From Chitinophaga sp. Cy-1792 (GTDB lineage Bacteria; Bacteroidota; Bacteroidia; Chitinophagales; Chitinophagaceae), in the NCBI RefSeq assembly GCF_011752935.1, contig NZ_VWWO01000002.1, positions 682,001 through 746,000 on the forward strand: a DNA stretch of 64,000 bases, read 5' to 3'. The translations under genes were made by a program, and so were the position numbers. Shown here piece by piece: positions 8,265-16,500 of the stretch (position 1 is the stretch's first letter; the number at the start of each line of letters is the position of its first letter). Under the pieces are notes generated by a model. It was given only the letters and a program-made list of their open reading frames with translations, searched no databases and was not told the DNA's origin.

Positions 8265-8798
8265 ATGGCATTTAATATTCAACCCGTATTGGAAAATGAC
8301 AAGGCTATGCTAAAACCCTTACAGGAAAAGGATTTTGACGAAGTATATGCCGCCGCTGCTGACCCGCTGGTATGGGAGCAGCATCCTAATAAAGACCGCT
8401 ACAAAGAAGAGGTGTTTCGTACCTACTTTGAAGGCGCTATGGCCAGCAAGGGCGCTTTTAAAATCATCGATAAGCAAAGCGGAAAAGTAGCCGGCAGTAC
8501 CAGGTTTTATGATTACAACCCGACAGATAACAGCATCATGATCGGTTATACCTTTTATGCACGTGAGTTCTGGGGGAAAGGACTGAATATGTCTGTGAAG
8601 AAATTAATGCTGGATTATATTTTTCAGTATGTGGACAAAGTGATTTTCCAGGTAGGGGCTACCAATACCCGCTCCCAGATTGCGATTGGTCGCGTAGGTG
8701 CTGTGAAAACAGGAGAAGAGATGATCAATTATTACGGCGAAGCACCCAAATTTAATTTTATATATACCATCAATAAAACTGACTGGAAGCATGAATGA
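8265..8798 (+). CDS. GNAT-family N-acetyltransferase (RimJ/RimL type)
   Basis: This is a 177-residue acetyltransferase with the RimL-like layout: LKPLQEKDFDEVY at the start, a central strand pair GSTRFYDYNP and IMIGYTFYAREFWGKGLN (motif A, acetyl-CoA binding), and late GATNTRSQIAIGRVGAVKTG. Such enzymes acetylate protein N-termini, small amines or antibiotics; the substrate is not known. The start is the ATG at 8265, because the upstream extension would run inside the kinase gene. The 3' end overlaps yggS by 8 nt, so the gene is translationally linked to the B6 genes. Confidence 0.88.
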   Translation: MAFNIQPVLENDKAMLKPLQEKDFDEVYAAAADPLVWEQHPNKDRYKEEVFRTYFEGAMASKGAFKIIDKQSGKVAGSTRFYDYNPTDNSIMIGYTFYAREFWGKGLNMSVKKLMLDYIFQYVDKVIFQVGATNTRSQIAIGRVGAVKTGEEMINYYGEAPKFNFIYTINKTDWKHE

Positions 8799-9519
8799 TG
8801 TAGCGCTGCATATCCAGGAAATACTGGAACGTATTGAAAAGGCATGCATTGCCGGCAACCGGAGTAAAGACAGTGTACGGCTGCTGCTGGCCACTAAAAC
8901 AGTAGCGCCGGAACGTATTAAACTGGCGCTGGAAGCAGGACAAACACTGATTGCAGAAAATAAAGTGCAGGAGTTAAAAGAGAAATACGAAGCGTTGAAA
9001 GACGTGCCGCATGAAAATCATTTCATTGGACATCTGCAAACCAATAAAGTAAAGGATATCCTGAAATATGAAGTACAATGTGTGCAGTCGCTGGATCGTA
9101 TTGAGCTGGCAGAGAAGCTGCACCAGCGGCTCAGTACCGAAGGCCGCCACCTGGATGTGCTGTTGCAGGTCAATACTTCCGGAGAGGAAAGTAAATTCGG
9201 TGTACACCCTGATCAGGCACTTGCGCTGGCGAAAGCTGTGGCTGCATTTTCTACCTTACGTATCAAAGGTTTGATGACGATTGGTTTGCTGAGTGCAGAT
9301 GCGGTGCAGGTAAGAAAATGTTTTCAGCTGTTACGGACAGTACAGGGAGAAATCGCTGCTGCGGCTATTCCTGGGGTGGAAATGAAGGAGTTGTCTATGG
9401 GTATGAGTGGCGATATGGATATTGCTATTGAAGAAGGTGCAACGATAGTGCGTGTGGGTACGGCTATCTTTGGCAAGCGTCCTACGCCGGACAGCTTTTA
9501 CTGGAATGAAAATGCGTAG
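8791..9519 (+). CDS. YggS-family PLP homeostasis protein
   Basis: This is a 242-residue single-domain TIM-barrel PLP-binding protein (COG0325, PLPBP/YggS). The PLP lysine is K36 in LLLATKTV. Other signatures are AENKVQEL, HFIGHLQTNK, SMGMSGDMDIAIEEGAT and VRVGTAIFG. The family has no known catalysis; it buffers PLP and affects B6 and amino/keto-acid balance. Its place in an operon with a pyridoxal kinase, opposite a PdxR-like regulator, supports a B6 role. It overlaps the acetyltransferase gene by 8 nt and is followed by a terminator hairpin. Confidence 0.95.
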   Translation: MNDVALHIQEILERIEKACIAGNRSKDSVRLLLATKTVAPERIKLALEAGQTLIAENKVQELKEKYEALKDVPHENHFIGHLQTNKVKDILKYEVQCVQSLDRIELAEKLHQRLSTEGRHLDVLLQVNTSGEESKFGVHPDQALALAKAVAAFSTLRIKGLMTIGLLSADAVQVRKCFQLLRTVQGEIAAAAIPGVEMKELSMGMSGDMDIAIEEGATIVRVGTAIFGKRPTPDSFYWNENA

Positions 9520-9546
9520 ATAAAATATTTAATAGCTATACAGGAA

Positions 9547-9576
9547 AGGGCTGTCTCTATTTCTAGAGACGGCCCT
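9547..9576 (+). terminator. Terminator hairpin after the B6 operon
   Basis: A 12-bp stem with one T-G pair (9547-9558 with 9565-9576, loop ATTTCT) lies between convergent genes. The T tract is weak. Confidence 0.75.
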
Positions 9577-9602
9577 CGTTATTAGTGTATAAAGATAGGG
9601 TT

Positions 9603-10226
9603 TCAGTCTTTTAGGTTTAGCCATGCAGCCACTGCCTGGTAATTGCTGAGGTCAACGGACGACTGTCGCGCATTGGACGCTACAGTTCCTGAAACGATGA
9701 GGATCTTCACCTGCATATCCGTTACCGTTGCATTATAAATGTTTGGTGGCGCCACGGAACCTGTCTGCACAAAATAATAGTAGAGCTTCACTTTATTTAA
9801 AGCTGTACCTACCGCATAGTTGAAGGAATAATTGCGGCTGTTGTTCTCCAAAAACGTGAGTGGCAGTGAAGTCCATTCGTTGGTCAGCGAATTGATAATC
9901 CTGATATACACCAGTACCATTCCATTTTTCAGGATGGCATCGGTTACTTTGTTATTACTCCTGGTATAGGATTTTGCGCTCCATCCTTCAGCAGAACTGC
10001 TGCTGATAGGGAACCAGTAGGTATCGTTGACGTAATCGCTGTTTTTTAACGTAAACGTATCTACGACTACATTGGCATTGCCAGCCACACCTTGTGGCCC
10101 TTGTGGTCCTGTAGTGCCCTGTGGGCCTGTAGCTCCGGCCGGGCCGGTATCTCCTTTCTTGGCACAGGAAAATAAGATGGTGCTAACCAACAGACAGAAA
10201 AACAGGTTTAAATGGTGTTTTTTCAT
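9603..10226 (-). CDS. Collagen-like lipoprotein
   Basis: This is a 207-residue protein with a lipoprotein signal peptide ending ILFSC (lipid-modified C21). Nine Gly-X-Y triplets follow (about residues 25-51: GDT, GPA, GAT, GPQ, GTT, GPQ, GPQ, GVA, GNA). A beta-rich domain of about 150 residues comes next, in which no enzymatic motif was recognised. The architecture is common in Bacteroidota cell-surface lipoproteins; the short collagen stretch may trimerise the protein. The function is unknown. It is a single gene, with TAAATTTG (-7 box) on this strand at 10265-10272. Confidence 0.88.
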   Translation of the reverse strand: MKKHHLNLFFCLLVSTILFSCAKKGDTGPAGATGPQGTTGPQGPQGVAGNANVVVDTFTLKNSDYVNDTYWFPISSSSAEGWSAKSYTRSNNKVTDAILKNGMVLVYIRIINSLTNEWTSLPLTFLENNSRNYSFNYAVGTALNKVKLYYYFVQTGSVAPPNIYNATVTDMQVKILIVSGTVASNARQSSVDLSNYQAVAAWLNLKD

Positions 10227-10264
10227 GACGTATAAATTAGGGGTAATCCATAAATCTCAGTTAC

Positions 10265-10272
10265 CAAATTTA
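10265..10272 (-). promoter_or_regulatory. -7 box for the collagen-like lipoprotein gene
   Basis: On the minus strand this reads TAAATTTG, a perfect TAnnTTTG, 38 nt before the start codon. No clear -33 element is visible. Confidence 0.4.
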
Positions 10273-10390
10273 TGACAGCGTATATGCTTTTTAGTTATAA
10301 ACTGGTAAATGGATTTACATTTTGTATAAGTGGCCGTAATACGCTGAAAGATGGATTCCTGCCATAGTGTAGCCTGCCCAGGCTATAATA

Positions 10391-10579
10391 TCAATGTTCT
10401 ACACTCATCAGAAAATACTGATCATCTACCTGAAAATCCTTGTTGTTGGTATTTTTTAACCGGAGCGTTGCAAATGCGGTGGTGGGAAAGAGCATGATGG
10501 TTGTTTTTCCGCGCAACATCGCAGCCACGGGCATATTGAAGCCTGCTGTCACATTTTTCCAGCGGTAATTTATTTGCAC
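10391..10579 (-). pseudogene. C-terminal remnant, possibly of an M1-family metallopeptidase
   Basis: The frame encodes about 62 residues (INYRWKNVTAGFNMPVAAML, then PTTAFATLRL and FQVDDQYFL). The pattern resembles the extreme C-terminus of Bacteroidota M1 aminopeptidases (W-x-NVxxGFNMPV followed by a Pro-Thr-Thr strand). The frame continues about 20 codons upstream without an ATG and then meets a stop. No HExxH domain is nearby. A decayed fragment of a deleted gene is the best reading; the family call is tentative. The flanks 10273-10390 and 10580-10643 hold nothing else recognisable except a 7-bp hairpin, TAGCCTG/CAGGCTA, near 10369-10384. Confidence 0.35.
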
Positions 10580-10643
10580 GTGATGGCGTGCCCCATATGA
10601 TCGGTGGTAGCAGCGAGAGGGTAGTATCTGTTAATAGCTTTCC

Positions 10644-11351
10644 TTATTCAAAAATTCTTGCAAAATGATTTTCGAGGTGATTGCGCATAGCGTTGCGGAG
10701 CATTTCAGCAGAGCCATTTTCAATAATTTCTACAATGCCTTTATGGGAGACGAACTTCTTTGTCTTAGGCATTTTTTTCAGTAACCCGCTGCGGTGAACG
10801 TAGTCAAACACCGGCAATAGCATTTGCTGAAAGCGTTTCAGTACCTGGTTGCCGCTGATCTCATAGAGTTTTCCGTGAAAGCGGATTTCCTGTTCTACCT
10901 GGAAAAGATGCTGATCGGCCTGGGTAGGTTCATCTTCCACAATCGCTTTCAGTTCTGCTATATCCTTTGGCGTTACTCTTTCCATGATAAAGTCGGCCAT
11001 CCCTATTTCCAGTGCCAGCCGCATTTCAAAAATCTCACGGAGGGTGTTGGGATCCATGATTTCCGGGTACAGGCTTTTTTCCAGTAGTCCGGTGAGGTCA
11101 GGGTTTACCAGTACGGCGCCTCTTTTCTTTTTGGTTTCTATCAGTCCAAGTGTTTTGAGCCGGGTCAGTGCTTCCCTGACTACGGTTCTGCTGACGCCCA
11201 ATGCGTCGGAGAGCTCCAGTTCTTTGGGGATAGAATCTCCCACTTTAAAGTCTTTGCTGATCAGCAGTTCAATGAGCTTGCGCTCAACTTTGTCTACTAG
11301 GGAACTGGTGTCGATCGTTTGTAAGCTCTGTTTTACCTCTAACGCGCTCAT
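10644..11351 (-). CDS. FadR-subfamily GntR regulator, probable NanR of the sialic acid locus
   Basis: This is a 235-residue protein. An N-terminal winged helix (about 18-88, with IPKELELSDALGVSRTVVRE and LGLIETKKKRGAVL) is followed by an all-helical FCD effector domain (about 95-228). Members are dimeric repressors that release DNA on binding a small carboxylate or sugar acid. It is divergent from the sialic acid operon, and palindromes with a GT-N3-AC core occur both in its own leader (11352-11367) and at the predicted start of the nan operon (11495-11511). It is therefore most likely a sialic-acid- or ManNAc-responsive repressor. The effector is inferred only from the neighbours. Confidence 0.87.
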   Translation of the reverse strand: MSALEVKQSLQTIDTSSLVDKVERKLIELLISKDFKVGDSIPKELELSDALGVSRTVVREALTRLKTLGLIETKKKRGAVLVNPDLTGLLEKSLYPEIMDPNTLREIFEMRLALEIGMADFIMERVTPKDIAELKAIVEDEPTQADQHLFQVEQEIRFHGKLYEISGNQVLKRFQQMLLPVFDYVHRSGLLKKMPKTKKFVSHKGIVEIIENGSAEMLRNAMRNHLENHFARIFE

Positions 11352-11367
11352 ATTATGTCGTACTTAT
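11352..11367. promoter_or_regulatory. Operator-like site in the regulator's own leader
   Basis: ATTATGTCGTACTTAT directly precedes the regulator's start codon. It has the same left half (ATTATGT) and GT-N3-AC core as the palindrome at 11495-11511. This suggests autorepression. Confidence 0.45.
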
Positions 11368-11416
11368 TTTCAGCTACATAAAGCCCGGGTTCAGCTGGGT
11401 TTCATATAATAATCAT

Positions 11417-11445
11417 CAAATTTAAAAGGATTTTTTTAATTCAAA
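11417..11445 (-). promoter_or_regulatory. Promoter of the FadR-type regulator gene
   Basis: On the minus strand TTTG (11442-11445), a 17-nt spacer and TAAATTTG (11417-11424) match the Bacteroidota promoter consensus. The message would start near 11410, upstream of the operator-like site. Confidence 0.55.
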
Positions 11446-11458
11446 AGGCAAAAAAAAG

Positions 11459-11488
11459 TTGGTTATTAAAAATTGTTTCCTACTTTTA
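11459..11488 (+). promoter_or_regulatory. Promoter of the sialic acid operon
   Basis: TTG (11459-11461), a 19-nt spacer and TACTTTTA (11481-11488) match the -33/-7 consensus with one change in the last base. The predicted start, near 11494, coincides with the palindromic operator. Confidence 0.5.
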
Positions 11489-11494
11489 ATCTGC

Positions 11495-11511
11495 ATTATG
11501 TATGACATAAT
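11495..11511. promoter_or_regulatory. Palindromic operator of the sialic acid operon
   Basis: ATTATGTATGACATAAT has perfect 7-bp arms around ATG with the GT-N3-AC core typical of FadR-subfamily operators. It lies at the predicted transcription start, so a bound repressor would block initiation or escape. Confidence 0.6.
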
Positions 11512-11538
11512 ACTTTTTCCAAAGTCTAAAAGTTCGTT

Positions 11539-14500
11539 ATGAAACGCTTTTTTATCAACCAGAGAGCAGGCCTGCTCCTTATGCTAGGCCTGTGCTATGC
11601 CGCTACCACCTCGGCTCAATCGAGGAAAATAACGGGCCACATCACCGCCCGCGAAGACCAGTCGCCACTCATAGGCGCCACCGTCAGCGTAAAAGGGACT
11701 AACAGAGGAACACAGGTACAACCAGACGGATCTTACGTACTCCAGGTAAATCCGGGAGAAATCATCATCATCCGCTATACCGGCTATCTCCCGCAGGAAA
11801 TAGTAGTAGGCGAAAAGTCAGAGATCAACGCCCGCCTGGAATCTGATGTCCAGAAAATGAATGAAGTAGTAGTGGTAGGCTACGGTACACAATCCCGCCG
11901 CAGTGTGACCACCTCTGTAGCCAAGCTGGATAAGGAAGTATTGGCCAACGCACCACGCGCCAACGTAGGAAGTGCCTTACAGGGTACTGTTTCCGGCCTC
12001 CAGGTGGTAAACGCCACCGGTCAGCCTGGGGCTACGCCGGTGATCATCCTCAGAGGCGGTGCGTCTATTAATAGTCCGGGTGCACCGTTGGTGCTGGTAG
12101 ATGGTGTGGTAAGATCTTTTGCAGATGTGCCTTCGGAAGATATCGCCTCTGTGGAATTACTGAAAGATGCTGCCGCTACTGCCATTTACGGCGCCCGCGC
12201 CAACAATGGTGTAATCCTCATTACTACCAAACAGGGGAAAGCCGGTGTGGCACAGGTTTCCTATAAATTTACCGGCGGCTACAACAAAGCCCGTGAAGGC
12301 TATAAGTACATGAATGCGAAAGACTTCATCTACTATACCCGCCTCGGCTACCTCAATGCAGGCCGCACTCTCAGCCAGGTGAACACCTCCAGGGGTTTGG
12401 GACTTTCTACCAATCCTGCCGACCTGGCCACCTTCGATATCCGCTCCTATAACAGCAGTACGGCTGATCTCCTGACAAAAGGATGGGACACCGTGGGTGA
12501 TCCGTACGGCGGCACCATCATCTTCAAAGATCATGGCGGCGAAGTGGAAAACCTCGTTTTCCGCAATACCTATACACAGGACCATTATATCAATGTTACC
12601 GGTGGCAACGACAAAGGAAAATATTTCGCCAGCTTCGATTATTACAATGAAGATGGCGTTATCGTAGGCTCCAGCTACAAACGCTTTTCCGGCGATGTGA
12701 ATGGCTCCTATAAAGTGAAATCCAACGTGGAAGTGGGTACGGGCGTAAGTATGTCTACCGCTGCCCAGCTGGGCGTGCTGGCAGGTGAAGTGAATTCTCT
12801 CTACCGTAGCCTGGCTATCTGGCCTACCTTCAATCCTTGGCTGGACTCTGCCCATACCAAACCTAATCCCGGTAATGGCACTGCAGACGGAAACCCGCTC
12901 TACTGGCTCCAGAAAAATAAACGTAGCGCAGAGGCAAACCGTATCTCTGCAAATGCTTTTGTGAAATGGGATATCCTGAAAGACCTGTACTTCCGCGGAA
13001 CAGCCAATATGTACCTGTTCGAAAGACTTAACCAGTCGTTCCAGCAGGCTACGCAAACATATGCCAACATCTTCGCAAACCCGCCATCATACAGCAATAC
13101 ACAAAGAGAGTCTGTAACAGGATTTGCACGCGATTTCCAACAACAGTATAACGGTATACTCAACTATTCAAAAACATTTGCCGATAAACACGACATCTCC
13201 CTTATGGTGGGTGCAGAGTATTACGGTATTAAATCCCTCGGACTCCAGGTGGATGGCCTGAATGCACCAACAGATGATATTCCTACCGCTAACGCCTCTA
13301 CGACGTTTAATCCAACTACTTCTTCAACGAATTTAAATAACAACTACACCACTCAATCGGAATATCGCATCATCTCCAGCTTTGGCAGACTCGCCTACAA
13401 CTACGACCAGCGCTACCTCCTGACGGCTGTGTTTCGCCAGGATGCAGTATCCAGTCTGGCCAAAAGTAACCGCTCCGGCTTCTTCCCGGGAATGTCTGTT
13501 GGTTGGAATATGCACCGCGAAAAATTCTTTAATCACTTAGGGATAGATAAAATTGTCAGCACCCTGAAACCCCGTGCCAGCTACGGTGTCAACGGTAACG
13601 TGGCAGGACTCGGCCGCTACGATGTACAAGGCGTGTACAGTCTGCAAACAAACTACAACGGCAACGCAGGCTTCCTCAATACAGCCATGCCTAATCCAGA
13701 CCTGCGCTGGGAAAAGAGTAAAACCACCGACTTCGGTGTAGACCTGGGTTTCCTCGACAACCGTATTACCTTACTGTTTGACTACTATAACCGTAAAACC
13801 AGCGACCTCCTTACCAACCTCGCATTGCCAAGTTATGTAGGCTTCGATAATATCAAAACCAACCTGGGTACTTTCCAGAACAAAGGTTATGAGTTTGAAG
13901 TGAATGCTACTGTGCTGCAATCTAAATCAGGCGTACGTCTGAGCGTAGGTGCCAATGCTTCTTTTGTGAAGAATAAAATCCTGCAGCTACCGTACAATGG
14001 TAATGAAAACAACCGCCAGGGCGGGTTCCAGGTGTATGATGATGCCAGCGGAAAACTCGTATGGGTAGGCGGATTACAGGAAGGACAGACGCTGGGAGAT
14101 ATCTATGGGTACAAACAGGTATCTATTTTCAAAGATGATAAGGAAGTAAGTGATATTGCAGGCAACCGCTATGATGCAGTGGCCAAGATCACCGGTCCTA
14201 ACCGCGCAGCAGGTGCCAATGGCCGCATTACACCCGGCGATGTCAACTGGCTCGACAAAGACCGCAACGATACCATCGATTCAAGAGATCAGGTATATCT
14301 GGGTAATATCTTCCCTAAATGGACAGGAGGCTTTAATGCCAATCTCTCCTATAAAGGCATCTCCCTGTATACACGTTTTGAATTTGCTACAGGTCATACG
14401 ATTTACAATGATCTCGTAGCAAGAACACTGGGCAACTACCAGGGAACCTTTAACTACATTGAGTTACAGAAACAGGCATGGTCACCCACCAATACGGTAA

Positions 14501-14862
14501 CGGATATACCAAAAGTATACTTTGCCGATCAGGTGGCTGGTTCCAAACAGAATTATACACGTGCCAACAATGCCAGCCAGGTGCTGAACGGCAACAACTC
14601 GCGCTTTTACGAAAAAGGTGATTACCTGGCCTGCAGAGAGATTACATTATCCTATAATCTGCCTAAAGCCTTACTCCAACGCACACACGCATTTTCAAAT
14701 GTAAGAGTCTATGTCAGTGGTAATAATCTCTTTTATATAACGAAGTTCAGCGGGCCTTCTCCAGAAGCGCCGATAGACGGTAACGGTAATATCAGCGGTA
14801 TCTATGCCGGTACCTATCCTACACCAAGAACATACGTACTCGGCGCACAGGTTTCCTTCTAA
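11539..14862 (+). CDS. SusC/RagA-family TonB-dependent outer-membrane transporter (NanO-like)
   Basis: This is a 1107-residue outer-membrane transporter. A signal peptide (residues 1-27) is followed by an N-terminal carboxypeptidase-regulatory-like domain (about 29-105) and a TonB box region, EVVVVGYGTQ. The plug has PLVLVDGV and SVELLKDAAATAIYGARANN, and a 22-strand barrel ends in the terminal phenylalanine of LGAQVSF. With SusD it takes oligosaccharides or sugar acids across the outer membrane using TonB energy. As the first gene of a sialic acid operon it is the likely counterpart of NanO of Tannerella and Bacteroides. Substrate assignment rests on context. SusD follows 17 nt downstream. 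Confidence 0.93.
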   Translation: MKRFFINQRAGLLLMLGLCYAATTSAQSRKITGHITAREDQSPLIGATVSVKGTNRGTQVQPDGSYVLQVNPGEIIIIRYTGYLPQEIVVGEKSEINARLESDVQKMNEVVVVGYGTQSRRSVTTSVAKLDKEVLANAPRANVGSALQGTVSGLQVVNATGQPGATPVIILRGGASINSPGAPLVLVDGVVRSFADVPSEDIASVELLKDAAATAIYGARANNGVILITTKQGKAGVAQVSYKFTGGYNKAREGYKYMNAKDFIYYTRLGYLNAGRTLSQVNTSRGLGLSTNPADLATFDIRSYNSSTADLLTKGWDTVGDPYGGTIIFKDHGGEVENLVFRNTYTQDHYINVTGGNDKGKYFASFDYYNEDGVIVGSSYKRFSGDVNGSYKVKSNVEVGTGVSMSTAAQLGVLAGEVNSLYRSLAIWPTFNPWLDSAHTKPNPGNGTADGNPLYWLQKNKRSAEANRISANAFVKWDILKDLYFRGTANMYLFERLNQSFQQATQTYANIFANPPSYSNTQRESVTGFARDFQQQYNGILNYSKTFADKHDISLMVGAEYYGIKSLGLQVDGLNAPTDDIPTANASTTFNPTTSSTNLNNNYTTQSEYRIISSFGRLAYNYDQRYLLTAVFRQDAVSSLAKSNRSGFFPGMSVGWNMHREKFFNHLGIDKIVSTLKPRASYGVNGNVAGLGRYDVQGVYSLQTNYNGNAGFLNTAMPNPDLRWEKSKTTDFGVDLGFLDNRITLLFDYYNRKTSDLLTNLALPSYVGFDNIKTNLGTFQNKGYEFEVNATVLQSKSGVRLSVGANASFVKNKILQLPYNGNENNRQGGFQVYDDASGKLVWVGGLQEGQTLGDIYGYKQVSIFKDDKEVSDIAGNRYDAVAKITGPNRAAGANGRITPGDVNWLDKDRNDTIDSRDQVYLGNIFPKWTGGFNANLSYKGISLYTRFEFATGHTIYNDLVARTLGNYQGTFNYIELQKQAWSPTNTVTDIPKVYFADQVAGSKQNYTRANNASQVLNGNNSRFYEKGDYLACREITLSYNLPKALLQRTHAFSNVRVYVSGNNLFYITKFSGPSPEAPIDGNGNISGIYAGTYPTPRTYVLGAQVSF

Positions 14863-14879
14863 CTTTAAAAAGATTCACG

Positions 14880-16403
14880 ATGAAAAAAAATATCCTCTTC
14901 ATATTGGGTGCTGCACTGCTGATGCAGGCCTGCTCCGGCAAGCTGGACCTTACGCCTGTCAGCTCCCTCAGTAACGACAGCTACTGGAAAACTCCTGACC
15001 AGTTCGATGCTTTTGTAACCGGTGTACACAGTGCTTTCCGTAATAATACCAGTAACTTCCAGGCACTTGGCGAAATGCGTTCCGATATCTTCGGTACGGA
15101 AACGCCGCTGGGGCCATCATTTACGGGAGAAGCCTCCCAGGGAGCAGAACGGATGTGGCTGCAAACTATGGACCTCGACAATCCTGGTGTGAGCAATTTC
15201 GGCAGCTTCTATTTTAATATCAATCAGCTGAACCTCCTGATCAATAAGGCTTCTTCCAGTAATATCCTGACGGCAGCCAATAAAAACTATTACCTCGGAG
15301 AGGCTTATGGTATGCGGGCCTTTTACTATTTTCAGCTGCTGCGTTCCTGGGGAAATGTCATAATTCAAACAACACCAAGTACCAGCGTTGATATCGGCAA
15401 CCTCGCCAAAGCCGCCAGCAGTGCGGATGATGTGATGAAGCTCATCAAAGCTGATATCGATAGTTCTGCCAATAATTTCAGTGCTGACTATACTTTCCGC
15501 AATCAGAAAGGGTTCTGGTCTAAAGCAGCCACCCTGATGCTGAAAGCAGATGTATACCTCTGGACCAGCTATCGTGGCGGAGGCGCGGGGGATGCTACCA
15601 TCGCTAAATCAGCGCTGACAGATATCCAGAGCAACGTACCTGCGTTGGGGTTAGTGGATAATTTTTCAGATGTTTTTTCCAGTACCAACAAAGGTAATAA
15701 GGAGATCATCTTCGCGATCAGGTACAAGCTGAACGAGGCTACGATGGGCTTTGTTGCGAGTTCCTTCGTGCCACAGTCCGGCCTGATAGCCAATTTCTAT
15801 GACTCGCTGAGCAACCGCCAGTTTGATGTTACCACCGACAACTGGGGCGGCCTCCTGCGGGCACCGGTGCGTGTCGCTACTTTCAGGCAATACAACGACA
15901 AGGATACCCGTAAATGGGCTACTATCCAGCCCGCCTATACGAAATCCGGCGCGCAGTATACGATTACCGGCGCCTTCGTGAAAAAATACGCAGGCGAACA
16001 AAATGCCGGCTCCCGCGCTTATACAAATGATTTTCCTGTATACCGCTATGCTGATTTACTCCTGATGCTGGCAGAAGCAAAGAATATTTTAGGAGAAGAT
16101 TTTTCTGCTGAAATTAATGCCGTTCGCAAACGTGCATTTGGCGCCAATTACAGCACAGCAGTAGCCTGGCCTAATCAGGCGGTAGATGCCAATGCAAAAG
16201 AGGCGATCCTGCAGGAAAGGCTGCTCGAATTTATTTTCGAAGGCAAGCGCTGGTACGATCTCCGCAGAATGGGCGATAACTATGTGTATGAGCATACCTC
16301 CCTGCAAGCTGCCGAGGCATATAAGCTGTTATGGCCTATCGACAGAAACTCTTTAACCAATAACCGCAGCCTCGTGCAGAACCAGGGCTATGCCCAGTAT
16401 TAA
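14880..16403 (+). CDS. SusD/RagB-family outer-membrane lipoprotein (NanU-like)
   Basis: This is a 507-residue lipoprotein with lipobox LMQAC (C18). The SusD layout includes the N-terminal LTPVSSLSNDSYWKTPDQFD, TPR-type helices with GEAYGMRAFYYFQLLRSWG, and the C-terminal FEGKRWYDLRRMG and PIDRNSL. It caps the SusC barrel at the cell surface and captures glycan. In this operon the ligand is probably sialic acid or sialyl-oligosaccharide, as for NanU. The C-terminus (LVQNQGY) is normal. A hairpin with a T tract follows and may lower expression of the distal catabolic genes relative to susCD. Confidence 0.93.
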   Translation: MKKNILFILGAALLMQACSGKLDLTPVSSLSNDSYWKTPDQFDAFVTGVHSAFRNNTSNFQALGEMRSDIFGTETPLGPSFTGEASQGAERMWLQTMDLDNPGVSNFGSFYFNINQLNLLINKASSSNILTAANKNYYLGEAYGMRAFYYFQLLRSWGNVIIQTTPSTSVDIGNLAKAASSADDVMKLIKADIDSSANNFSADYTFRNQKGFWSKAATLMLKADVYLWTSYRGGGAGDATIAKSALTDIQSNVPALGLVDNFSDVFSSTNKGNKEIIFAIRYKLNEATMGFVASSFVPQSGLIANFYDSLSNRQFDVTTDNWGGLLRAPVRVATFRQYNDKDTRKWATIQPAYTKSGAQYTITGAFVKKYAGEQNAGSRAYTNDFPVYRYADLLLMLAEAKNILGEDFSAEINAVRKRAFGANYSTAVAWPNQAVDANAKEAILQERLLEFIFEGKRWYDLRRMGDNYVYEHTSLQAAEAYKLLWPIDRNSLTNNRSLVQNQGYAQY

Positions 16404-16410
16404 TGAGCTG

Positions 16411-16476
16411 CCGGGGGCGATTTATAAAGTCAAACGTATAATCAGCTGTACCCCTGGTACACAGCCCCCGGTTTTT
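16411..16476 (+). terminator. Intra-operon hairpin between susD and nanA
   Basis: The outer stem CCGGGGGC/GCCCCCGG (16411-16418 with 16464-16471) encloses an inner hairpin TGTACC/GGTACA. A T run follows. It is probably a partial terminator or mRNA-processing stem inside the operon. Confidence 0.65.
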
Positions 16477-16500
16477 GTGAAGCAATTTTAATTTTTATAT

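Noticed and set aside
10070..10155. Short tandem repeat resembling a repeat array
   Set aside because: The periodicity of 9 nt is explained by Gly-X-Y codons of the collagen-like lipoprotein; there are no spacers as in a CRISPR array.
12157..13056. Long open frame (about 299 codons) on the minus strand inside the SusC gene
   Set aside because: It is fully antisense to a well-supported SusC gene, has low-complexity shadow composition and no recognisable domain.
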